The notes: generated from the letters alone by a model not told the origin. 64,000 nucleotides of DNA from an uncultured Aquimarina sp. (GCA_947498775.1 CANMLL010000007.1:186001-250000); one strand, 5' to 3'. Shown: positions 26,501-40,027, counted from the first letter of the stretch. Numbers and translations: made by a program.

Positions 26501-29500
26501 TCTCTGCACTAATCTGTCCTGCAGCATCGTCAACATGCGTTAAACGGTTTGATAAGTTTGGATTCTCCAAATCATAATGATAGGTAAGGTCATCCATCAG
26601 TTGCCCGTCGTCTTTATGACGTTGCAATCGTTGCAGGTTCCCATTTTTATCATACTCGTACGACGTCTTAAAGGCATTGGCACTGCCTCCCATGGCTCCA
26701 TAAGTTTGATTTGTATCACTATATAGCTGCGTCGTAGCTTCTTTTATTCGGTTTAACTGGTCATAACGGTATTTGTTTCCGGTAAGGTAACTGTCCCTGT
26801 TTTTCTCTTTGGCTTCTTCTGCCACCTGAGAAGTCCAGGTGCTGATATTACCATTATACAGATTTTGCTGTACCCCATTTACTGCGTTTTCCAGATTAAA
26901 TGGATTGGCTGCCGTAAGGCTAGAATTCAACACTCCGTCACGAGTAAAATCTCCCTGGTAATATCCCAGAGCCATACCAAACTCGTCCTTGGCATGTTTG
27001 GTTGCCAGGTCACCTCGTTTGTTATTTGCATCAGGATTATAGGCGTTTTGTGCCAAATCTGGCGTATTGATTCCTTTTAACCATCCATGAATGGTATAGG
27101 TAAAGTCTAATCCCTGTACTTTATCCTCTCCTAATTCGGTTCTTGCTAATGGCCCCTGTAAATAATAGTCATAACGTGCATCTTCATCCCATAGGTACCC
27201 ATCTTTTGATGTTTGTACAGCTACAATTCTATTATCCTCATCGTAGGTATACTTATGACGATATTCGTCTACACGTCCTTTATTGAAATGTACTTCGTTT
27301 ACATTACCCGAAACCAAATCATACGTATAGGCAACTGTCGTTCTTCTAATACCCGGCAGTTCTTGCACACACCATTCTACGTTACCGTGTGGATCGTAAC
27401 TATAATACGTCTTTGTAACCTTTCCGTTTTTATCTTTATTATTGATAAAACTTATATTGTTACGTAAGAAACGCTGTTTTTGGTCCTGATAGGTAATGCC
27501 TTCAATTTGATCGTTATATGTTGTTTGGATATACTCAACCTTGTCTTCTACAGGAAGTGTAATGGCCACTTGCGGATTCGCCTGATTGTTGATCAAGAAA
27601 TCTGCAGGGAATGCTTTTCCGTTTAATGTAGCTTCTCCTCCTTCTCGTACGCGTCCTAACTTATCATATACCACATAAGAAAACACCCCTTCACGAATTT
27701 GGCGTTCATTTTGAGAATACCATAATTGTCCTATATCATTATATACAAACTGTGAGGATCCTCCATCTGGTGTATTTTGGCTTGCCAATTGCGCGATACT
27801 GTTATAATCATATCCTGTTACCAATGTATGCGCGGTAGCAGTCCTATCGTTTACTGTTCGCACTCCTTCTGGCGGTACGGTTCTTACCAAACTACCTGCT
27901 CGGTCATAATAATACAACGTAAAATGATAGGTATCACTGGTTCCTTGTGTGTAGTCTAATATGACAGCATCATCCAAACCACCCGCATTATAAAGCACTT
28001 CATTAACACTGGCTTCAAGTTGATCTTTCTTCTCAATAACACAACGCTCTACTTTTGCAGCAATAGCCTGTCTGAAACTCGTTGCCGGTATAGGCTCTAT
28101 AGTTCTTGTGCTATCTGGTTCTTCATCGTTACGTTCTCTTAGGTCTGGACTCTCCCAACTTAAACATATATTATATTTACGTAAAACCGGTGGTTGGGTA
28201 ACTGCGGTAACGGTACTTTCTGCAGTACAGCCATTAGCATCGGTAACTATAACTTTATAATTTCCTGGAACAATCCCTAGATATGAAGATATTTCACCCT
28301 CTTGGATAACTTCTTCGAATACTAATGCTTCTACTTGTTCCTCTACTGTGTTTCCATCGGCATCAAAAATATCTTCTTCGGTCACCAAATACCAGGCAAA
28401 AGTATAAGGAGCCATACCCGATGTGTATCCTTGTGCAGTACTTCCCGGAGTTCCAGATCCCGCACTGGCGTCACAACTGGTTTGAATATCTTCAATTATT
28501 GGCGGATCCAAAGGCGTTGGGTCACTTAATGTTACAAAAGTAGGCTCTGGTATACCACACATAGATTCATCAACTATCGTTACTCTATACGTTCCTGCCA
28601 CTAGTTCTGTAGCTCTATACCCTTCGGAAACTACTTCACCTGTAGACCCTAATACCCATTCATAGGTTACATTACCATAACTACCATACACTACCATCTC
28701 TGCACTTCCGGATGCCTCTCCGTTACAAATTGGATCATTTACAATGGTATCTACAGAAAACTGCGATGCTGTAGTTACACTAAAATTTAAAGAAGTTTTA
28801 CAAAGTTCGGGCGAGCCACTATAAGAAGTAATACTATTTGGCACAACCTCTACTCGATAATTTCCTTCACCGAGCTCTTCAAGAGTAAAAGAACCTGAAG
28901 TAGTAAACTCCTGAACGTCTCCTGTAAATGTTACACTATTTCCTTCTCCAAAGAAAACAGTATAATCGGCAGCTACCTCAAATGCAGTACAACGATTAAT
29001 ATTATCACTAATATTGATAGGTACATCTACAGTCTCATTCGCAAAACAAAGACTTAAATCGGTACCATCCGCTATTTCAGCCTGGAGTTGTAGGTTATAT
29101 GGACTAAATGGTCTTGTAAAAACACAACCATTTGCAGCGGTAATCTCAAGAACATAAGAATCTCTTGATACCACATTGGATAACACTTGAGTTTGAGTGT
29201 CTGCAAACGTTCCTGTAAAAGTTAGTATATCGGTATTGTCACCACCTGTGGCATGATACACACGTGCATTATATACCGTTCCTGTAAGAGCAGAATGCAC
29301 ATCTATTGTTGTAAAGGACATCTCTACATCACCACCAGTTGCAGCACAAGGCAACAAAGAAACACAAAAATCTCTAAGAGGAGTAGTTACTCTATTTACA
29401 GTTATTGTCTTTTCAAATTGACATCCATATCCATCTTTTAAGGTGATACCAAAATCCCCTTCAGGAAGATTCTCAATCGTCAATACTTCCCCACTTGCCA

Positions 29501-32500
29501 ATTGTTGACCAATAGTTACTACACTAGGATTAGTGGCGCTAACAATTTCAAAAGGTTCTTGTTCAAGGAATCCTGTTCCTTGTTCACCTGTGATGGTCAT
29601 TGTTGCTTTACCATCGGCCTGGTCTTCGCAACTCACTCCTTCTACCAATTGCAAATCAAGATTTGCCCCAGGATACACGTCTATAGCTATAGTAGCCGTA
29701 TCACTACAATTAGGTGCCGGATTAGTAACGGATTGAACTGTTACCTGTAGGGTAGTAGAATTTAATAGTCCAAATGTAAATCTATTTCCATCAGTCGCTA
29801 TTGGTTGTATGTTCCATGTATAAGTATATGATCCTCCAGATTGATCCCCTGCCAACCCTACTTCAACCACGACATTTTCTCCCTCACAAACAGGTCCAGT
29901 AGTAATAGGAGTAATCTCTAATCCAGGGAATGGTGTATTTACTACTTCTATAGTGTCGCTAGCCGTAGTCACCTCCAGATCACAAACTTGATTATCTGCT
30001 ACACATGTTGCTTGTCCATTTTGTATTGTTTCAACAGTATATTCAAAAGCTGTTGCCGATACATTGGTTAAACGCGTATTGATCTTAAAGGTTTGATTCC
30101 TATTGGTATCAAGATCTGTAAGACTCCAGGTTACCTCATTACCAGTTGTGGTATCTGGTGCAGGAAATCCATTCACTACATTATCGTATGACACCCCAGC
30201 TGGTAATGTTAACACCAATTGCTGTTGTGCAATAGGGTCAACGTTTGAATTTGCCACGGTTAACGTTACTTCATTAAGATCGTTACATACCAAAAAGTTA
30301 TTGGCCGCGATGGTTACGTCCATATTTGGAGTTGTTATTCCTTTAATGGGAATAAAACGATCAAACTGCAAATTGATATTTTCTGAACAGTTTGTAGTTC
30401 CTTCTAAGAAAAACTTAACTGGTGTGCCCGGATTATAATTACAATCTGAGGTAAGATTTACTCTAAAACTGATTTCATTTTTACCTGGTAATCGAATCCC
30501 CGGAATCGTACTTTCATCTGCATTAGCAATATCGCCTGAAGCCACCAATAATGAAGTAACCAAATCTGAAGCCCCTATAATTAAATCCCGTGTCGCAGAT
30601 ACATTTTGTTGTATAAACGTTGCTGGAACCGTTGCAGATGCTCCATTAAAAACATACGTAATATTGTTTACATCTGAAGGAGATACCCCCGAAGGCAAAT
30701 CTACAATAACATTAGTATCATATACATTGGCAAACTTAGAGCTTACGACTTTTACATCGAAAGCCATATTTTCGCATAGATCTACCTCATCGGCTAGGCG
30801 TTTTACCTCCCAGTCCAGATCGCCTGTTTTGTAACGTAATGTAGCAATGTCTTGTTTATATTCGTATTGACAGGTAAGACCCCCATCATACAATATAGAA
30901 TTTACTGCTATTAATTCAGCTTCAGTATCAAAAGCTTCTCCAGATAATGGCCATGTATTACAATACCAACCAGAAATAACATCAATATCTTGTTCCACAT
31001 CATTTTCACAAACTCGGTATTCTGCTATTGGATAAATGGTAAGACAGCTATTTCTGTACACAAAAGAATTCTGAACTCTTACCAACATGTTTCTTGGTTT
31101 GCCTGAACGTGGGTTTATAGGACCATAAAATATAATGTCCTCAGTTGGAATGACACTTCCATTTTGATCCGTGGCTCCAGTTAAAATTGTACTATTATCA
31201 CCATTCTTAAGTTCTAATGCAATCCAAATGTTTCTCATAGTTAAGCTTGAGGATTCATTGCATATAGCTACGGGCCAGTCAGTGGAGCGTTCAAAACCTT
31301 CCTGAACTTGATTTGTAGACATATTAAACGGTATTGCATAACGTTCATAAGCATTTCTATTAATGCCTAATCCGTTAACTTGAGAATAATCTAAAATTTC
31401 CGTAGAACTACTAGATAATGGACTAATATAAAAAAAGTTAGATGTAAAGTTTTCTATGCTATTGTATGGTGGCATTGAATAATCACTAGAACAGACAGGC
31501 TCTAACTCTACATAAAAGTAAAAGTATTCAGAAAAGTTATCAGATAAGACACGTAAATTATTACTTAAATCTATAGTGTATGTATCTCCAGACTGAGTGA
31601 ACTCTAGAGGTCTATAATATGAAATCCTACGATAGCTGACAGGACTATCTGTCTTTGTTGGATTAGTACTTAATTGATAACCATTTGGAATAGTAAACTC
31701 ATACTTATCTAAAATTAACAATGGCCGAAATTCATTTGGGAACTCATCTCGATTTGCAGGACCAGCACCATTTTCACCTATTACTCCTTCTAAATCACAA
31801 TATAAAAACAATGGATTTAACCTTTGATTAATACCGGGAACAAAAAGATCAAAGTTAGTTCCTATTGAGTTTCCGCAACTTGCGAGTTGATCATTAGTAT
31901 TTTTTCCAAGAAACTTTCCTCGAAAAACGGGCATACCATACGAACCTGCCTCTAAAAGAATATCATCCAGACTCAAGAATTCAAGCTGTAAATCTTTGAC
32001 TTCAAGATTAATATTAGATCCAGAAACAGGATTTATTGAAACTTTATAAGCATAAGTAATTCTTGATCTATTATCAATATTTATTACGGGATTACCCAAA
32101 CTATATTCACTATTTCCAATAATAAGGACACCATTATCAGTATGTTTAAGTAATTCTACATTAATATCATTTGGTAAATTAAATGCCATTTCAAAAGAAA
32201 TTTCATTATAAGCTTCTCCGTCATCGGTATTTAATACACCTGTTGCAGACACTTTTACTTTATCTGAAGGATAACCCGCATCCAACTTAATATCCGGACT
32301 ATCGGCATTAACTTTTGGTCTTGAACTTAATCCCGCACCAGTATAATCATATTGCGATCCTTCAACATACCCAAAAGAATTTCTCGCTACCTCAAAAGTC
32401 ATAGTTTCCAAATCACAAATATCTTCATCTGTGGAACCTCCTCCAGTACCACCTCCTCCATCAGGACACTTTTCAAAGGCAGTGAAAATAGCAGACGAAG

Positions 32501-34352
32501 TTGATGCCATCTCTAATAATTCTAAGCTACTATAATCACCACAAACATCTAAAAACATTTCCCATTCAATATCTTCAATACTTTCTACTCTGCTACTACA
32601 ACCAACACGTACATCGACTTCATAATGCCCCCAAATACCTCCGCCTCTAACTTCATATTGGTTAGAACCAGAGGAATTTACTGGTAAATCAGTTATCTGT
32701 TGTGCATAAACCCATTTTACACCTAAAACCTCATAATCTTGAGGGACAGTAAATCTTGAAAGATAATTTTCAGGAATTGATACAGCTTGAAAATTATATT
32801 GCCTAAGTACATGACCATAGCTCACATAAAATTTAAGAGATGCAGTATCATCAGTCTTTAATTCACTTGGTATTTCATCATAAGCTTCTCTACTTTCTAA
32901 TGTTGATAGTCTAGTGTCCTGATAAGAACCATAAACTGAATACTCGCATGTATTAGGTTGATAATTAAGTCTTGTTTTATTGAGATCAAGACCATTATAA
33001 ATAGTAAGAAATGATGGATCATAATCTAATTTAAGGTCTATATCAATGGTCAAGGTAGCTCCTACTGGTAAATCATCATAAACTCCATCTTTATCAATAT
33101 CGTCAAGTCCAATACCTGGTCCATCTGGATCTGTAGTGAATGAATTAAAGGCATATCGCCAATTCACAGAGCTTGTAAAAGTTGTGTTTAGAACTATACC
33201 ATTAATTGAAAAACTATTAACCCCCATATTTCGAAACACCTCCGATGATTCAATAATATATAAATTAAATGCAGTATCTGCATCTGGCACACTTGCCCCT
33301 CTACCGATATTAGTATATTGGTATTGAATTTTGATTTCATCACCGCATAGATCTCCTGATTTAACAAATACTCTTTCTACGCTCATATTTGGTAATCCAG
33401 TTACAAAACTTAAATAATTAACTGAAGTCGCATCTAAATCCGTAACTAATTCACATGAATCTTGACTATTACATCCGTATACTGCTGTATAATTAGTTTC
33501 CATTTCCTGAAAACAATCTCCATCTTTTACAGAAACATCATCTAAAAAAGTTAGTTTTTCGTTTTGCTCAAACAAATTATCACCATCTCCAATGTCAGTA
33601 AAATCAGTAATTTTATATGCCAAACGTTGTAATCCAGCAAAACGAGGGATAGAAGAGGGAGAAGGGACTGCTGGTCCTGTAGGGTTTAATATTTCACCCG
33701 TTGACAATCGCAATTCATTAAAGTCTATCTTAGGATCATAGTCTATATAAAGTGTAAACTCTCTAACGGCCCCTAAACCACTGTTGATTACTTCTACCTC
33801 CCTATTAAAAACCGTACCATCTGCATCTTTTTCAATTACACCAAACTCAACATTGGGATTTCCTTTTACCTTCACAAAAAGTTCTGGAAAGTTCACATTA
33901 TAAGATTCCGAAGTGCTTGATAATGTTTGATTTACTCCATTATCAACGCTATATGTAATCGAATTGTTGTTCCGTACCACAAAGGTTTCATTGGTTTGTG
34001 TAGCCCCATCAAACTCAGTAAGTAAGCTACAGTTTCCCTTGGCGTTATAAGTAAACGTAGCAATACCATTCCCAGGTATGTCTGGTATCGAAAAACGAAG
34101 TCCACCTGTGGTAGATTCATTTACATACTGTGAACTAACCAGTTCAATCCCTATTGGTAAGGTGGAATTATAAATAATATTAGTTAAAGTACTGCTTGTA
34201 TTTTTATTGGTTACATTGATTGTAAACGTAACCTCATCACCACAAACTACTAATGCTGCATTTGATGATGTTTCTATCAACAAATCATTATTATTTTGTG
34301 CATACCCGACTAGAGTGAGTACTAAAAAAAGTGCGGTATATAATTTTTTCAT
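23526..34352 (-). CDS. Giant exported Rhs/YD-repeat protein with SprB-like repeats and a C-terminal toxin-like domain
   Basis: From the ATG at 34352 the product is about 3608 aa; a TTG at 34367 would add five. It has a signal peptide ([16 protein letters not shown]) and a long adhesin-like N-terminal half with DUF11-type modules ([16 protein letters not shown] near 35, and about 1370-1450). Ig/PKD-like and SprB-like repeats occupy about 1480-2070 ([34 protein letters not shown]). From about 2080 to 3240 it is YD-repeat shell ([31 protein letters not shown]). The Rhs core follows: [41 protein letters not shown]. After ELEGLE near 3334 a 270-residue variable C-terminus begins, ending in a nuclease-like module near 3535-3608. 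It is the last large gene of the operon, followed by its putative immunity gene. Confidence 0.88.
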   Translation of the reverse strand: MKKLYTALFLVLTLVGYAQNNNDLLIETSSNAALVVCGDEVTFTINVTNKNTSSTLTNIIYNSTLPIGIELVSSQYVNESTTGGLRFSIPDIPGNGIATFTYNAKGNCSLLTEFDGATQTNETFVVRNNNSITYSVDNGVNQTLSSTSESYNVNFPELFVKVKGNPNVEFGVIEKDADGTVFNREVEVINSGLGAVREFTLYIDYDPKIDFNELRLSTGEILNPTGPAVPSPSSIPRFAGLQRLAYKITDFTDIGDGDNLFEQNEKLTFLDDVSVKDGDCFQEMETNYTAVYGCNSQDSCELVTDLDATSVNYLSFVTGLPNMSVERVFVKSGDLCGDEIKIQYQYTNIGRGASVPDADTAFNLYIIESSEVFRNMGVNSFSINGIVLNTTFTSSVNWRYAFNSFTTDPDGPGIGLDDIDKDGVYDDLPVGATLTIDIDLKLDYDPSFLTIYNGLDLNKTRLNYQPNTCEYSVYGSYQDTRLSTLESREAYDEIPSELKTDDTASLKFYVSYGHVLRQYNFQAVSIPENYLSRFTVPQDYEVLGVKWVYAQQITDLPVNSSGSNQYEVRGGGIWGHYEVDVRVGCSSRVESIEDIEWEMFLDVCGDYSSLELLEMASTSSAIFTAFEKCPDGGGGTGGGSTDEDICDLETMTFEVARNSFGYVEGSQYDYTGAGLSSRPKVNADSPDIKLDAGYPSDKVKVSATGVLNTDDGEAYNEISFEMAFNLPNDINVELLKHTDNGVLIIGNSEYSLGNPVINIDNRSRITYAYKVSINPVSGSNINLEVKDLQLEFLSLDDILLEAGSYGMPVFRGKFLGKNTNDQLASCGNSIGTNFDLFVPGINQRLNPLFLYCDLEGVIGENGAGPANRDEFPNEFRPLLILDKYEFTIPNGYQLSTNPTKTDSPVSYRRISYYRPLEFTQSGDTYTIDLSNNLRVLSDNFSEYFYFYVELEPVCSSDYSMPPYNSIENFTSNFFYISPLSSSSTEILDYSQVNGLGINRNAYERYAIPFNMSTNQVQEGFERSTDWPVAICNESSSLTMRNIWIALELKNGDNSTILTGATDQNGSVIPTEDIIFYGPINPRSGKPRNMLVRVQNSFVYRNSCLTIYPIAEYRVCENDVEQDIDVISGWYCNTWPLSGEAFDTEAELIAVNSILYDGGLTCQYEYKQDIATLRYKTGDLDWEVKRLADEVDLCENMAFDVKVVSSKFANVYDTNVIVDLPSGVSPSDVNNITYVFNGASATVPATFIQQNVSATRDLIIGASDLVTSLLVASGDIANADESTIPGIRLPGKNEISFRVNLTSDCNYNPGTPVKFFLEGTTNCSENINLQFDRFIPIKGITTPNMDVTIAANNFLVCNDLNEVTLTVANSNVDPIAQQQLVLTLPAGVSYDNVVNGFPAPDTTTGNEVTWSLTDLDTNRNQTFKINTRLTNVSATAFEYTVETIQNGQATCVADNQVCDLEVTTASDTIEVVNTPFPGLEITPITTGPVCEGENVVVEVGLAGDQSGGSYTYTWNIQPIATDGNRFTFGLLNSTTLQVTVQSVTNPAPNCSDTATIAIDVYPGANLDLQLVEGVSCEDQADGKATMTITGEQGTGFLEQEPFEIVSATNPSVVTIGQQLASGEVLTIENLPEGDFGITLKDGYGCQFEKTITVNRVTTPLRDFCVSLLPCAATGGDVEMSFTTIDVHSALTGTVYNARVYHATGGDNTDILTFTGTFADTQTQVLSNVVSRDSYVLEITAANGCVFTRPFSPYNLQLQAEIADGTDLSLCFANETVDVPINISDNINRCTAFEVAADYTVFFGEGNSVTFTGDVQEFTTSGSFTLEELGEGNYRVEVVPNSITSYSGSPELCKTSLNFSVTTASQFSVDTIVNDPICNGEASGSAEMVVYGSYGNVTYEWVLGSTGEVVSEGYRATELVAGTYRVTIVDESMCGIPEPTFVTLSDPTPLDPPIIEDIQTSCDASAGSGTPGSTAQGYTSGMAPYTFAWYLVTEEDIFDADGNTVEEQVEALVFEEVIQEGEISSYLGIVPGNYKVIVTDANGCTAESTVTAVTQPPVLRKYNICLSWESPDLRERNDEEPDSTRTIEPIPATSFRQAIAAKVERCVIEKKDQLEASVNEVLYNAGGLDDAVILDYTQGTSDTYHFTLYYYDRAGSLVRTVPPEGVRTVNDRTATAHTLVTGYDYNSIAQLASQNTPDGGSSQFVYNDIGQLWYSQNERQIREGVFSYVVYDKLGRVREGGEATLNGKAFPADFLINNQANPQVAITLPVEDKVEYIQTTYNDQIEGITYQDQKQRFLRNNISFINNKDKNGKVTKTYYSYDPHGNVEWCVQELPGIRRTTVAYTYDLVSGNVNEVHFNKGRVDEYRHKYTYDEDNRIVAVQTSKDGYLWDEDARYDYYLQGPLARTELGEDKVQGLDFTYTIHGWLKGINTPDLAQNAYNPDANNKRGDLATKHAKDEFGMALGYYQGDFTRDGVLNSSLTAANPFNLENAVNGVQQNLYNGNISTWTSQVAEEAKEKNRDSYLTGNKYRYDQLNRIKEATTQLYSDTNQTYGAMGGSANAFKTSYEYDKNGNLQRLQRHKDDGQLMDDLTYHYDLENPNLSNRLTHVDDAAGQISAEINDLPDQNLGNYIYDETGQLIRDNSEGLTYVWTAAGKVSEIIPDDTSNPDTQKVHMSFTYDGMGMRAMKQVNRMPYNDAGEGPQIHNPAAVESTYYTCDASGNVMGIYRREDVKVNPDDPNDNAYTAAFSISERPIYGSDRVGQDVLKEVIYTRTYGFDIAENYEEIAVAFRKNITNALNNVFLVQNDTKELTDTDGNTVAIAGTKFAKAKVDRTFNALQYEGLQQENEAITPIVTDNNMFLIENAQGDMLMYGVVANNYYSDDLDRPVLLIYDQEGNLVEGLESINDDASTPIDPKAKTVVVKHPSYPSQYLLFYRDIASGLHCVTIEAGQGYTYIDNYSHQDFAYSNYGRHMAVIQDEQQKNAYLYATMHTEGTVDADGNVTSPPGTNLVRFTIDQYGNTTFDGTILPEYFSSFDSEGNGELQIATDGSAISLYHNTSLPAQWTSATDAEIRTWKLDETTKLPVAESVATITVTNGTIGKGSLINTGDDIYYTQYTQEVSTNTDTKVVKRASDNQVVANTLGDLRVNKDDKLYQFASDTNTGQEWNLDTQTSTALNNLPTAVGGATGYQPYQAYTILTEQDELTNGLVYRDLGNKYYELKDHLGNVRVVVNDRKNLDPTTGDLTAKVESYNNYYAFGMLQPNRHKDSKSYRYGFQGQETDDEIKGEGNSVNYKYRMHDPRLGRFFAVDPLAADYPWNSTYAFSENNVIDHVELEGLEKAPVNETWDMTNDEATATDVGTEHVDFSNEYKGHIDGSSVSAWKLTSGANAGNYVALSFGDYYPGSPHYIIGADEMTGNGFDISSTSGGYYGFMIDWNTDFRRHVMSGYYDTTVATDALWGLIKNEGQVGYGVSFDTYLNTGWSDGGSPTAVFDYEITSVDRQWSSHTLNIGVYTTAFTELAALRLLKGSEVIHGNSLASKRPTWGYKLYLNDGTFLKNGITSAAKAEARYTKSFMSDKYMKKVLFPNRRKAYDWEFLQNTIDRGPLNKNMH

Positions 34353-34372
34353 CTTGTCTGTATTCAAGTTGG

Positions 34373-34780
34373 TTATCTTATTTGTTTGCGGTTCTTAGTA
34401 ATTACTTGAAAGTCTCTATTCAAAAGACGAACCTCAATAGCCATTGATTTTGGATTTGCTCTACCCCATTTTTTTTCGATAATAAATTTAAGATCATCCA
34501 AATAGGTCAGGGTTTCTTTTTGATTATAGAACAAATAGAAGTTATTATCTGATTTTTTATTTAGAATTGCTTCTTGGCTATCTAATACCCTACCTTCTTC
34601 TAGCAAATCTATTTGTATAAATTTTAATTGCTGTACATCATAAAGTTCCAATGCAATCTGAAATTTATTTTTTTCCTGCTCATAAACCTGAAAGTCAAAA
34701 GCTTCTTGTTGTGCATAGAAACTGGTCATGCAAAATATTGCTATGCATAGGATTACTATTTGTGTGATTCTATTTTTCAT
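34373..34780 (-). CDS. Small exported hypothetical protein (135 aa)
   Basis: It has a signal peptide ([18 protein letters not shown]) followed by a compact 110-residue mature domain rich in Phe, Tyr, Leu and Glu ([40 protein letters not shown]). No family is recognised. It lies 13 bp after the 1714-aa protein gene and 20 bp before the giant Rhs gene, so it is translated with them. A role as a periplasmic chaperone or assembly factor for its giant neighbours is possible but unproven. Confidence 0.75.
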   Translation of the reverse strand: MKNRITQIVILCIAIFCMTSFYAQQEAFDFQVYEQEKNKFQIALELYDVQQLKFIQIDLLEEGRVLDSQEAILNKKSDNNFYLFYNQKETLTYLDDLKFIIEKKWGRANPKSMAIEVRLLNRDFQVITKNRKQIR

Positions 34781-34793
34781 TTTTACTTTCAGT

Positions 34794-37700
34794 TTAATTG
34801 TTAGGATTATTGGGATCTATAGTTACATTGATTCCTGTTTTTGGTGACTCTACAGGATCAAAATATGGGTCATTTGGAGAATACGGCCTATTTGAAGTAT
34901 CCTTGATATATACATCTCTATCTACAAATGTATCTCCTGGGCCATCTGGATTCTCGCGATTGATATAATCCTCTTGATTCGTACACACGCCATAAACAAC
35001 ACTTTCTGGAGTGATTAATGGTTGATGATCTGCACGAGATTCAAAGAATTGCTGTACCCATTTTTTGATCTTAAAATTAAAAACGTATACAGGTTCTACC
35101 GGTAAATCGTCGGCATCATATGTAAGATCTGGATTGTAATTACCAGCTTGATCACATTTACTTGGAATATCCAAATTCACTTTCCATTCTGTGGCTTGCT
35201 TTAATCGAGTTGATTGCGAATACGTAAGAGATTGACGTATATCCCAAATAGTTACAAAAGGAAACGCAGAAGTATTATATGAATATTCAATTAATCCTGA
35301 AGCAGTTGGTGTGCTTATGATAGGCAACTCATTGGTTTGTGTGGTTGTATTTGTTAAAGGATCAAAGTACTTCAGCCTTTCATCTTGTCGCGAAGATAAT
35401 CCTTGAACCACAGGGCCAGAAACTCCCAACTCTGGAAAGCTTAAATCAATAGTGAATCTTGCTGTGGCCGTAGGGTCAGTACGATCTACTCTAGTAGGTG
35501 CTCCCAAAAGTCTACAACTCTCATCAATACATGCATAGGTATCTACTTCACATTGGTTTTTGCATTGTAATACCATTTGCTCTACCAATACATCAATATC
35601 CTCCTCTGGCACGATATTATCATTAGGAAATATTTTACACGCTCCTATTACATAACATCGATCTTCGAACAATTGTATTAGTTTCTGTTTAAATTCCTCT
35701 TTTCTATCATCGCAACCTTCATTGCAATCCTGAACAAGTTCATATATTTCATTCTCGATAATACTAACCCCTTCTTCTAATTGCTCTCCTTTAAGGTTAT
35801 GAAACCACTGTCCTTGAGGTATTGGAGGCATATCTGCCAAAGTATTAGTAATGTACCCTCCGTTTTCGGCAAATAAATCCTCAGATAAAAATTCTAATGA
35901 GGACAATGTTCCCGGTAAAACTTCGTCACTATCAAATGTTAAAATAAAACCGCTCTCTTTATCAAAATCAGGATTTAGTACGTATTTGGTAGCTTCAAAA
36001 TAATTATCACAATTAACAGGAACAATATCAGGTACAACTTCTTCTTTAAAATCTTTTATCAAGTTGTAATAGGTTAATCGTTGGTCACAATCCCAACCCG
36101 AAGAAGTAACCTCACATTGGATATAACCTACATCACAAAAATTACAAGGAATAGGAGTTCCGTCAGGATATTCGCCGCAACACCCAAATTCTTCTCCCGT
36201 AACCTCATCAATACAAATATTAGGGTCTCTAAAACAAGTTTCTGCTTCCAGAATAGGAAAAGTTCCTTCCTTATACTCGTAATATTTGAAAGCATACACC
36301 GGATCTCTCATGCTAAAATACAAGTCTCTTAATATTGCTATATTTTCCTGTTCTGCCTGACCTAAAGAGTCTACAGCTTGCTCTGGAAAATCAATATTAT
36401 TAGGGTCTTGAGTAAGCAATTGCCAATCATCGACATTACCCATAGATGGATGCTTAAGTCTGAATCGATCATACTTTGTATATTCTTTACCCGTTAATGA
36501 ATTGGCAAGTGTATCAAAATCAGGTTGAAATACAGGGAAGTTTGCGCCTGGAGCCTCGTCATTATCAACTTCATTTATGATATCCCCAAATTTATATCCA
36601 GTACATTCAAGGAATTTATGCACAACGCTACTTACTTGCTCAATCGCAGCATCCTGGGCAGCTCCTCCTGGGCTCACTACTTGACCTCGCAATCTTCTGA
36701 TTAGTTTACGCTTAGATATCCATCTTACAATAAAGTTTTTAATGTTTCTGCTGAATTCTCCCTCGCTATTACCTCCTCTTGCATCATAACTTTGTGATAT
36801 ATTATTCTCATCATCCTCATCAATATCATATCCACCTATACATAATTCATTTATTAATTCTATCACAATAGGCTCCCAACACTCGGCCAAATCTTGTGCT
36901 GCATATTGTGCTTCTGGCAATCTAACCTTTGGTTTTGGGTAATCGCATATTTCATAATTACCATTAGGGGCGGGATAATCAACTTCAGGAAATTCTTCTT
37001 TAGGACAATCCTGATCTCCATAAGAATCCATTACCATATGGTATACCATTTGATTAAATAGGCCTGGTCTTTCCCACCCTCTTAGTTTGGTATAAATTTC
37101 TCTTGCTGCATCTTCTCGAGTATATGTTGTATTTAAAGGTTTTTTGCACTCATACAACATGGAAATAGCATACCCTTCAAAATCAATTGGATAAGCATCC
37201 GTATTTTTTAAAGTTACTACGCCATCCTCAGACTCCTCATAGGTAAAATTATCTTCTGTATTTAATAAATGGTTAGGGTTTGGATGTATCCAGTTATTCG
37301 CTGTATCATGTGTAGTAAGCGGCGTATCACCAGTTCCAAAATATGATGTAGACTCTATAACCTGATTGGTTAGTTGTGCGTCTGCACGATATAAAGCTAG
37401 TGCTTCTGCCGGTGGGGTTTTAAAAGGTGGCGTAAATAATATTGGTATTTGAAACTGGCAACACGGAGTTTCAAACTCAACCTTTACAGGTCTTCTATCA
37501 CCAAGAGTCGTATCTTGATCATAATTAAAGGCTTTTAGCTCACCAGTAACATCAAAATAATATACTGTAATTCTATATTGATCCTCTCTTCCTATATAAT
37601 AATCTAAAAACCTGTCTTCTGCTTCTGGATCAGAACGGTCTTTTCCTGCAAAATTTATTCTTTCCTTCGAACATCCGTCACAATCAAAATCAAACCATAA

Positions 37701-39938
37701 GTTTCTGCTCTCTGTATCTGGGTTTACAGTCATGTTTGAAGTAAATTGTCTTGTATGGATTTGCCTTCCGAAATGGTATATGTCATTATATAAAAACTCC
37801 ATTTCTTCTTCGCAATCTATTTTGTCTGAGAACTCAATTATCCAATCAAAAAATGGTTTAATAAGATTATTAATTGTATCGCCTGAGCTTACTAAATCGA
37901 GTTTAATATTATCGCTAGGCACTAGTGTTTTTTGCACGTAATATGTTCCGGCATTTAGAGAAACAGTTCCAAAATCTACAGTGACATTATCAATTCCGTC
38001 ATTTGTTGTGTCTGTTAAATCTTTTAATGTTGGCTCATTAAAACTATGAATAACATTACCGGTATTTACATCAAAAACCTCTATTTTCAGGCTATAATCA
38101 AGGTCTAATTCTAAGTTATGGCATAATCCTTCTAAAATTGGCCTCGCTATTGTATAGCTTATATTGACATTTGTTCCATCCTCAAGGATTGAAATACGCT
38201 TTGATGCCATAAAACCACTGGTGGTTTTTATGTTGTTTGTAATTCTATCGGTAATCCCCTTTACCGTATTATCTGGGTTGGTATCTTTCACACTATCTAA
38301 AACATCATCATCTTCACTAAAAGTTAATCCTGTAGCTATAGTATTCCCTTCTTTGGTGATATAAGATACCGATCTTGTATTATTAGGATCAACGGTAATG
38401 ATTTTTGCCACATCTTGATGATTGGGTGCTTCGTCCCCAAATAGTTTTACCAATTCATCTTCGGTAGGAGTAGAATACAAAGTTCGTGTGGTTCTGGTTT
38501 TTCCATCTGCAGTATTCCCAATCATATGCGTTTTACCAACTCCCGATTGTTCTACAACACGATCTGTACCGTCATTACTATACATTACTCGGGTAAACGG
38601 ATATCCTTCTGCATCTGCGATTCTTTTATCACCATTAGCACTAGAATAATATTCAAAAGCTCCCGTTGCGTCAATCATTGCAGGGGCATTATAGTTATCC
38701 TGATTATCAAAATTACTTGCTTTATAAAGGTTACCACTGGCCTGAACGAAATTCTCTTTATATTGACTTATTTTCTCTCCTGAAACAGGAACTGGCAAGG
38801 TGCTAAAGGTAGGTCTCCCTGAATTATCAAGAATAGTTTGAGTGATTACTTTATAATCTTTTGATGGTAAGTAACGTTGTGTTTGTTTTACTTGGTTTAA
38901 TGAGGTTGCATAGGTAACCTGCTCACTAATTTTGTTTTCTTCTGTAAAAACTCTACTATATTGATAATTTTTTTGGTCATCGGGATCTGTAAAGAAAAAT
39001 ACTTGATGTGCACTGGTTGTTGCCGTAAAGACACAAGATGTACAAGTTGGGTAATCTAGGGCATTCCATGCTCCCCAGTTTTTATTATTTCCTATTCCAT
39101 TTTCATGGTATGTCCCAATTGGTCTTACTCGCCATACATAATACCCTTGCCCTTCTCCAATACTAAGATCTATAGAGGTTGTTGATCCATCTACGTGTAA
39201 TGACAATGCTTTATTCCAATCGATAGCTGTGGTAATAGTTCTTTGATCAGAAACAGTAGATGTACTAGTGTTGTAAAGCCTAAGTATCTGAAACTCATAT
39301 CCTGGAGCTTGACAATTACTATCCCAGTTAAAAACGACCGTTTTGGTCCCGCCAACAGCATTTTTGTTTAAATTAGTAATTGAATTTGTACTTACATCTA
39401 TACCATAAGCTATTTCATAATTTAATTTTACTTTTAAATCGGTAGTAACATTTATCGCGGCGGCAGTATTAGTAATATTACTTATGGTAGCTTCAACGCC
39501 ATTAATTTGGTTGTTATTATAAGAAAAACCCGTTCCTGTATTTTGATTATCAACGTATTGATCTAAATCCAAAAATATAATACTTTCAGGTGTATTATTA
39601 TTAAGCTTAACCCTAAATGATATTGTTGGTCCATTAGAAGAGTTTTGGGTTAGAACTTTTAAAGCTAAGTCTAATTCAATTTCAAAAGGAATTCCAAAAT
39701 TATCATATCCAAATTCGTAATTTTCTCCCAGATCAATTTTCGCCCATACCTTACCTTCATTGACTTTAAAAGTAGAGCATGGAGTAATGAAATTTAAACT
39801 ACCCGAAGATGATTGCCCAACACCAGGAATGCTTAACATCGTATTATCTAAGTAGATCCCTTTGTCTTGCGCCAATAATACATTGCAAGTAAAACAAAGT
39901 AAAAAGATGATTTTTGTGATTGACCAGTTAATTTTCAT
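34794..39938 (-). CDS. Giant exported cysteine-rich protein (1714 aa), Rhs-operon component
   Basis: It has a signal peptide (IIFLLCFTCNVLLAQ). The first 290 residues look like beta-sandwich and FN3-like modules (PGYEFQILRLYN, YYVWRVRPIG). Residues about 310-560 hold a conserved-looking region starting KNYQYSRVFTEENKISEQV and passing through QTILDNSGRPTFSTLPVPVS, resembling the part before the YD-repeat shell in other Bacteroidota Rhs-like loci. The C-terminal 1000 residues are unusual, with several Cys clusters (CDGC, CCGEYPDGTPIPCNFCDVGY, CNEGC, CKNQCEVDTYACIDESC). I see no membrane helix after the signal and no known catalytic motif. Its neighbours suggest it acts together with the SpvB-like and Rhs proteins, perhaps as the middle segment of a split Rhs/Tc-like assembly. 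Confidence 0.75.
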   Translation of the reverse strand: MKINWSITKIIFLLCFTCNVLLAQDKGIYLDNTMLSIPGVGQSSSGSLNFITPCSTFKVNEGKVWAKIDLGENYEFGYDNFGIPFEIELDLALKVLTQNSSNGPTISFRVKLNNNTPESIIFLDLDQYVDNQNTGTGFSYNNNQINGVEATISNITNTAAAINVTTDLKVKLNYEIAYGIDVSTNSITNLNKNAVGGTKTVVFNWDSNCQAPGYEFQILRLYNTSTSTVSDQRTITTAIDWNKALSLHVDGSTTSIDLSIGEGQGYYVWRVRPIGTYHENGIGNNKNWGAWNALDYPTCTSCVFTATTSAHQVFFFTDPDDQKNYQYSRVFTEENKISEQVTYATSLNQVKQTQRYLPSKDYKVITQTILDNSGRPTFSTLPVPVSGEKISQYKENFVQASGNLYKASNFDNQDNYNAPAMIDATGAFEYYSSANGDKRIADAEGYPFTRVMYSNDGTDRVVEQSGVGKTHMIGNTADGKTRTTRTLYSTPTEDELVKLFGDEAPNHQDVAKIITVDPNNTRSVSYITKEGNTIATGLTFSEDDDVLDSVKDTNPDNTVKGITDRITNNIKTTSGFMASKRISILEDGTNVNISYTIARPILEGLCHNLELDLDYSLKIEVFDVNTGNVIHSFNEPTLKDLTDTTNDGIDNVTVDFGTVSLNAGTYYVQKTLVPSDNIKLDLVSSGDTINNLIKPFFDWIIEFSDKIDCEEEMEFLYNDIYHFGRQIHTRQFTSNMTVNPDTESRNLWFDFDCDGCSKERINFAGKDRSDPEAEDRFLDYYIGREDQYRITVYYFDVTGELKAFNYDQDTTLGDRRPVKVEFETPCCQFQIPILFTPPFKTPPAEALALYRADAQLTNQVIESTSYFGTGDTPLTTHDTANNWIHPNPNHLLNTEDNFTYEESEDGVVTLKNTDAYPIDFEGYAISMLYECKKPLNTTYTREDAAREIYTKLRGWERPGLFNQMVYHMVMDSYGDQDCPKEEFPEVDYPAPNGNYEICDYPKPKVRLPEAQYAAQDLAECWEPIVIELINELCIGGYDIDEDDENNISQSYDARGGNSEGEFSRNIKNFIVRWISKRKLIRRLRGQVVSPGGAAQDAAIEQVSSVVHKFLECTGYKFGDIINEVDNDEAPGANFPVFQPDFDTLANSLTGKEYTKYDRFRLKHPSMGNVDDWQLLTQDPNNIDFPEQAVDSLGQAEQENIAILRDLYFSMRDPVYAFKYYEYKEGTFPILEAETCFRDPNICIDEVTGEEFGCCGEYPDGTPIPCNFCDVGYIQCEVTSSGWDCDQRLTYYNLIKDFKEEVVPDIVPVNCDNYFEATKYVLNPDFDKESGFILTFDSDEVLPGTLSSLEFLSEDLFAENGGYITNTLADMPPIPQGQWFHNLKGEQLEEGVSIIENEIYELVQDCNEGCDDRKEEFKQKLIQLFEDRCYVIGACKIFPNDNIVPEEDIDVLVEQMVLQCKNQCEVDTYACIDESCRLLGAPTRVDRTDPTATARFTIDLSFPELGVSGPVVQGLSSRQDERLKYFDPLTNTTTQTNELPIISTPTASGLIEYSYNTSAFPFVTIWDIRQSLTYSQSTRLKQATEWKVNLDIPSKCDQAGNYNPDLTYDADDLPVEPVYVFNFKIKKWVQQFFESRADHQPLITPESVVYGVCTNQEDYINRENPDGPGDTFVDRDVYIKDTSNRPYSPNDPYFDPVESPKTGINVTIDPNNPNN

Positions 39939-40027
39939 CTGTGATTTTTAATTTAAAAGTTGTCCGATAGATTTTATGTATTAAAAAACCATACTAATTT
40001 GTACGATTCTTCCCCAATACAAAATCA

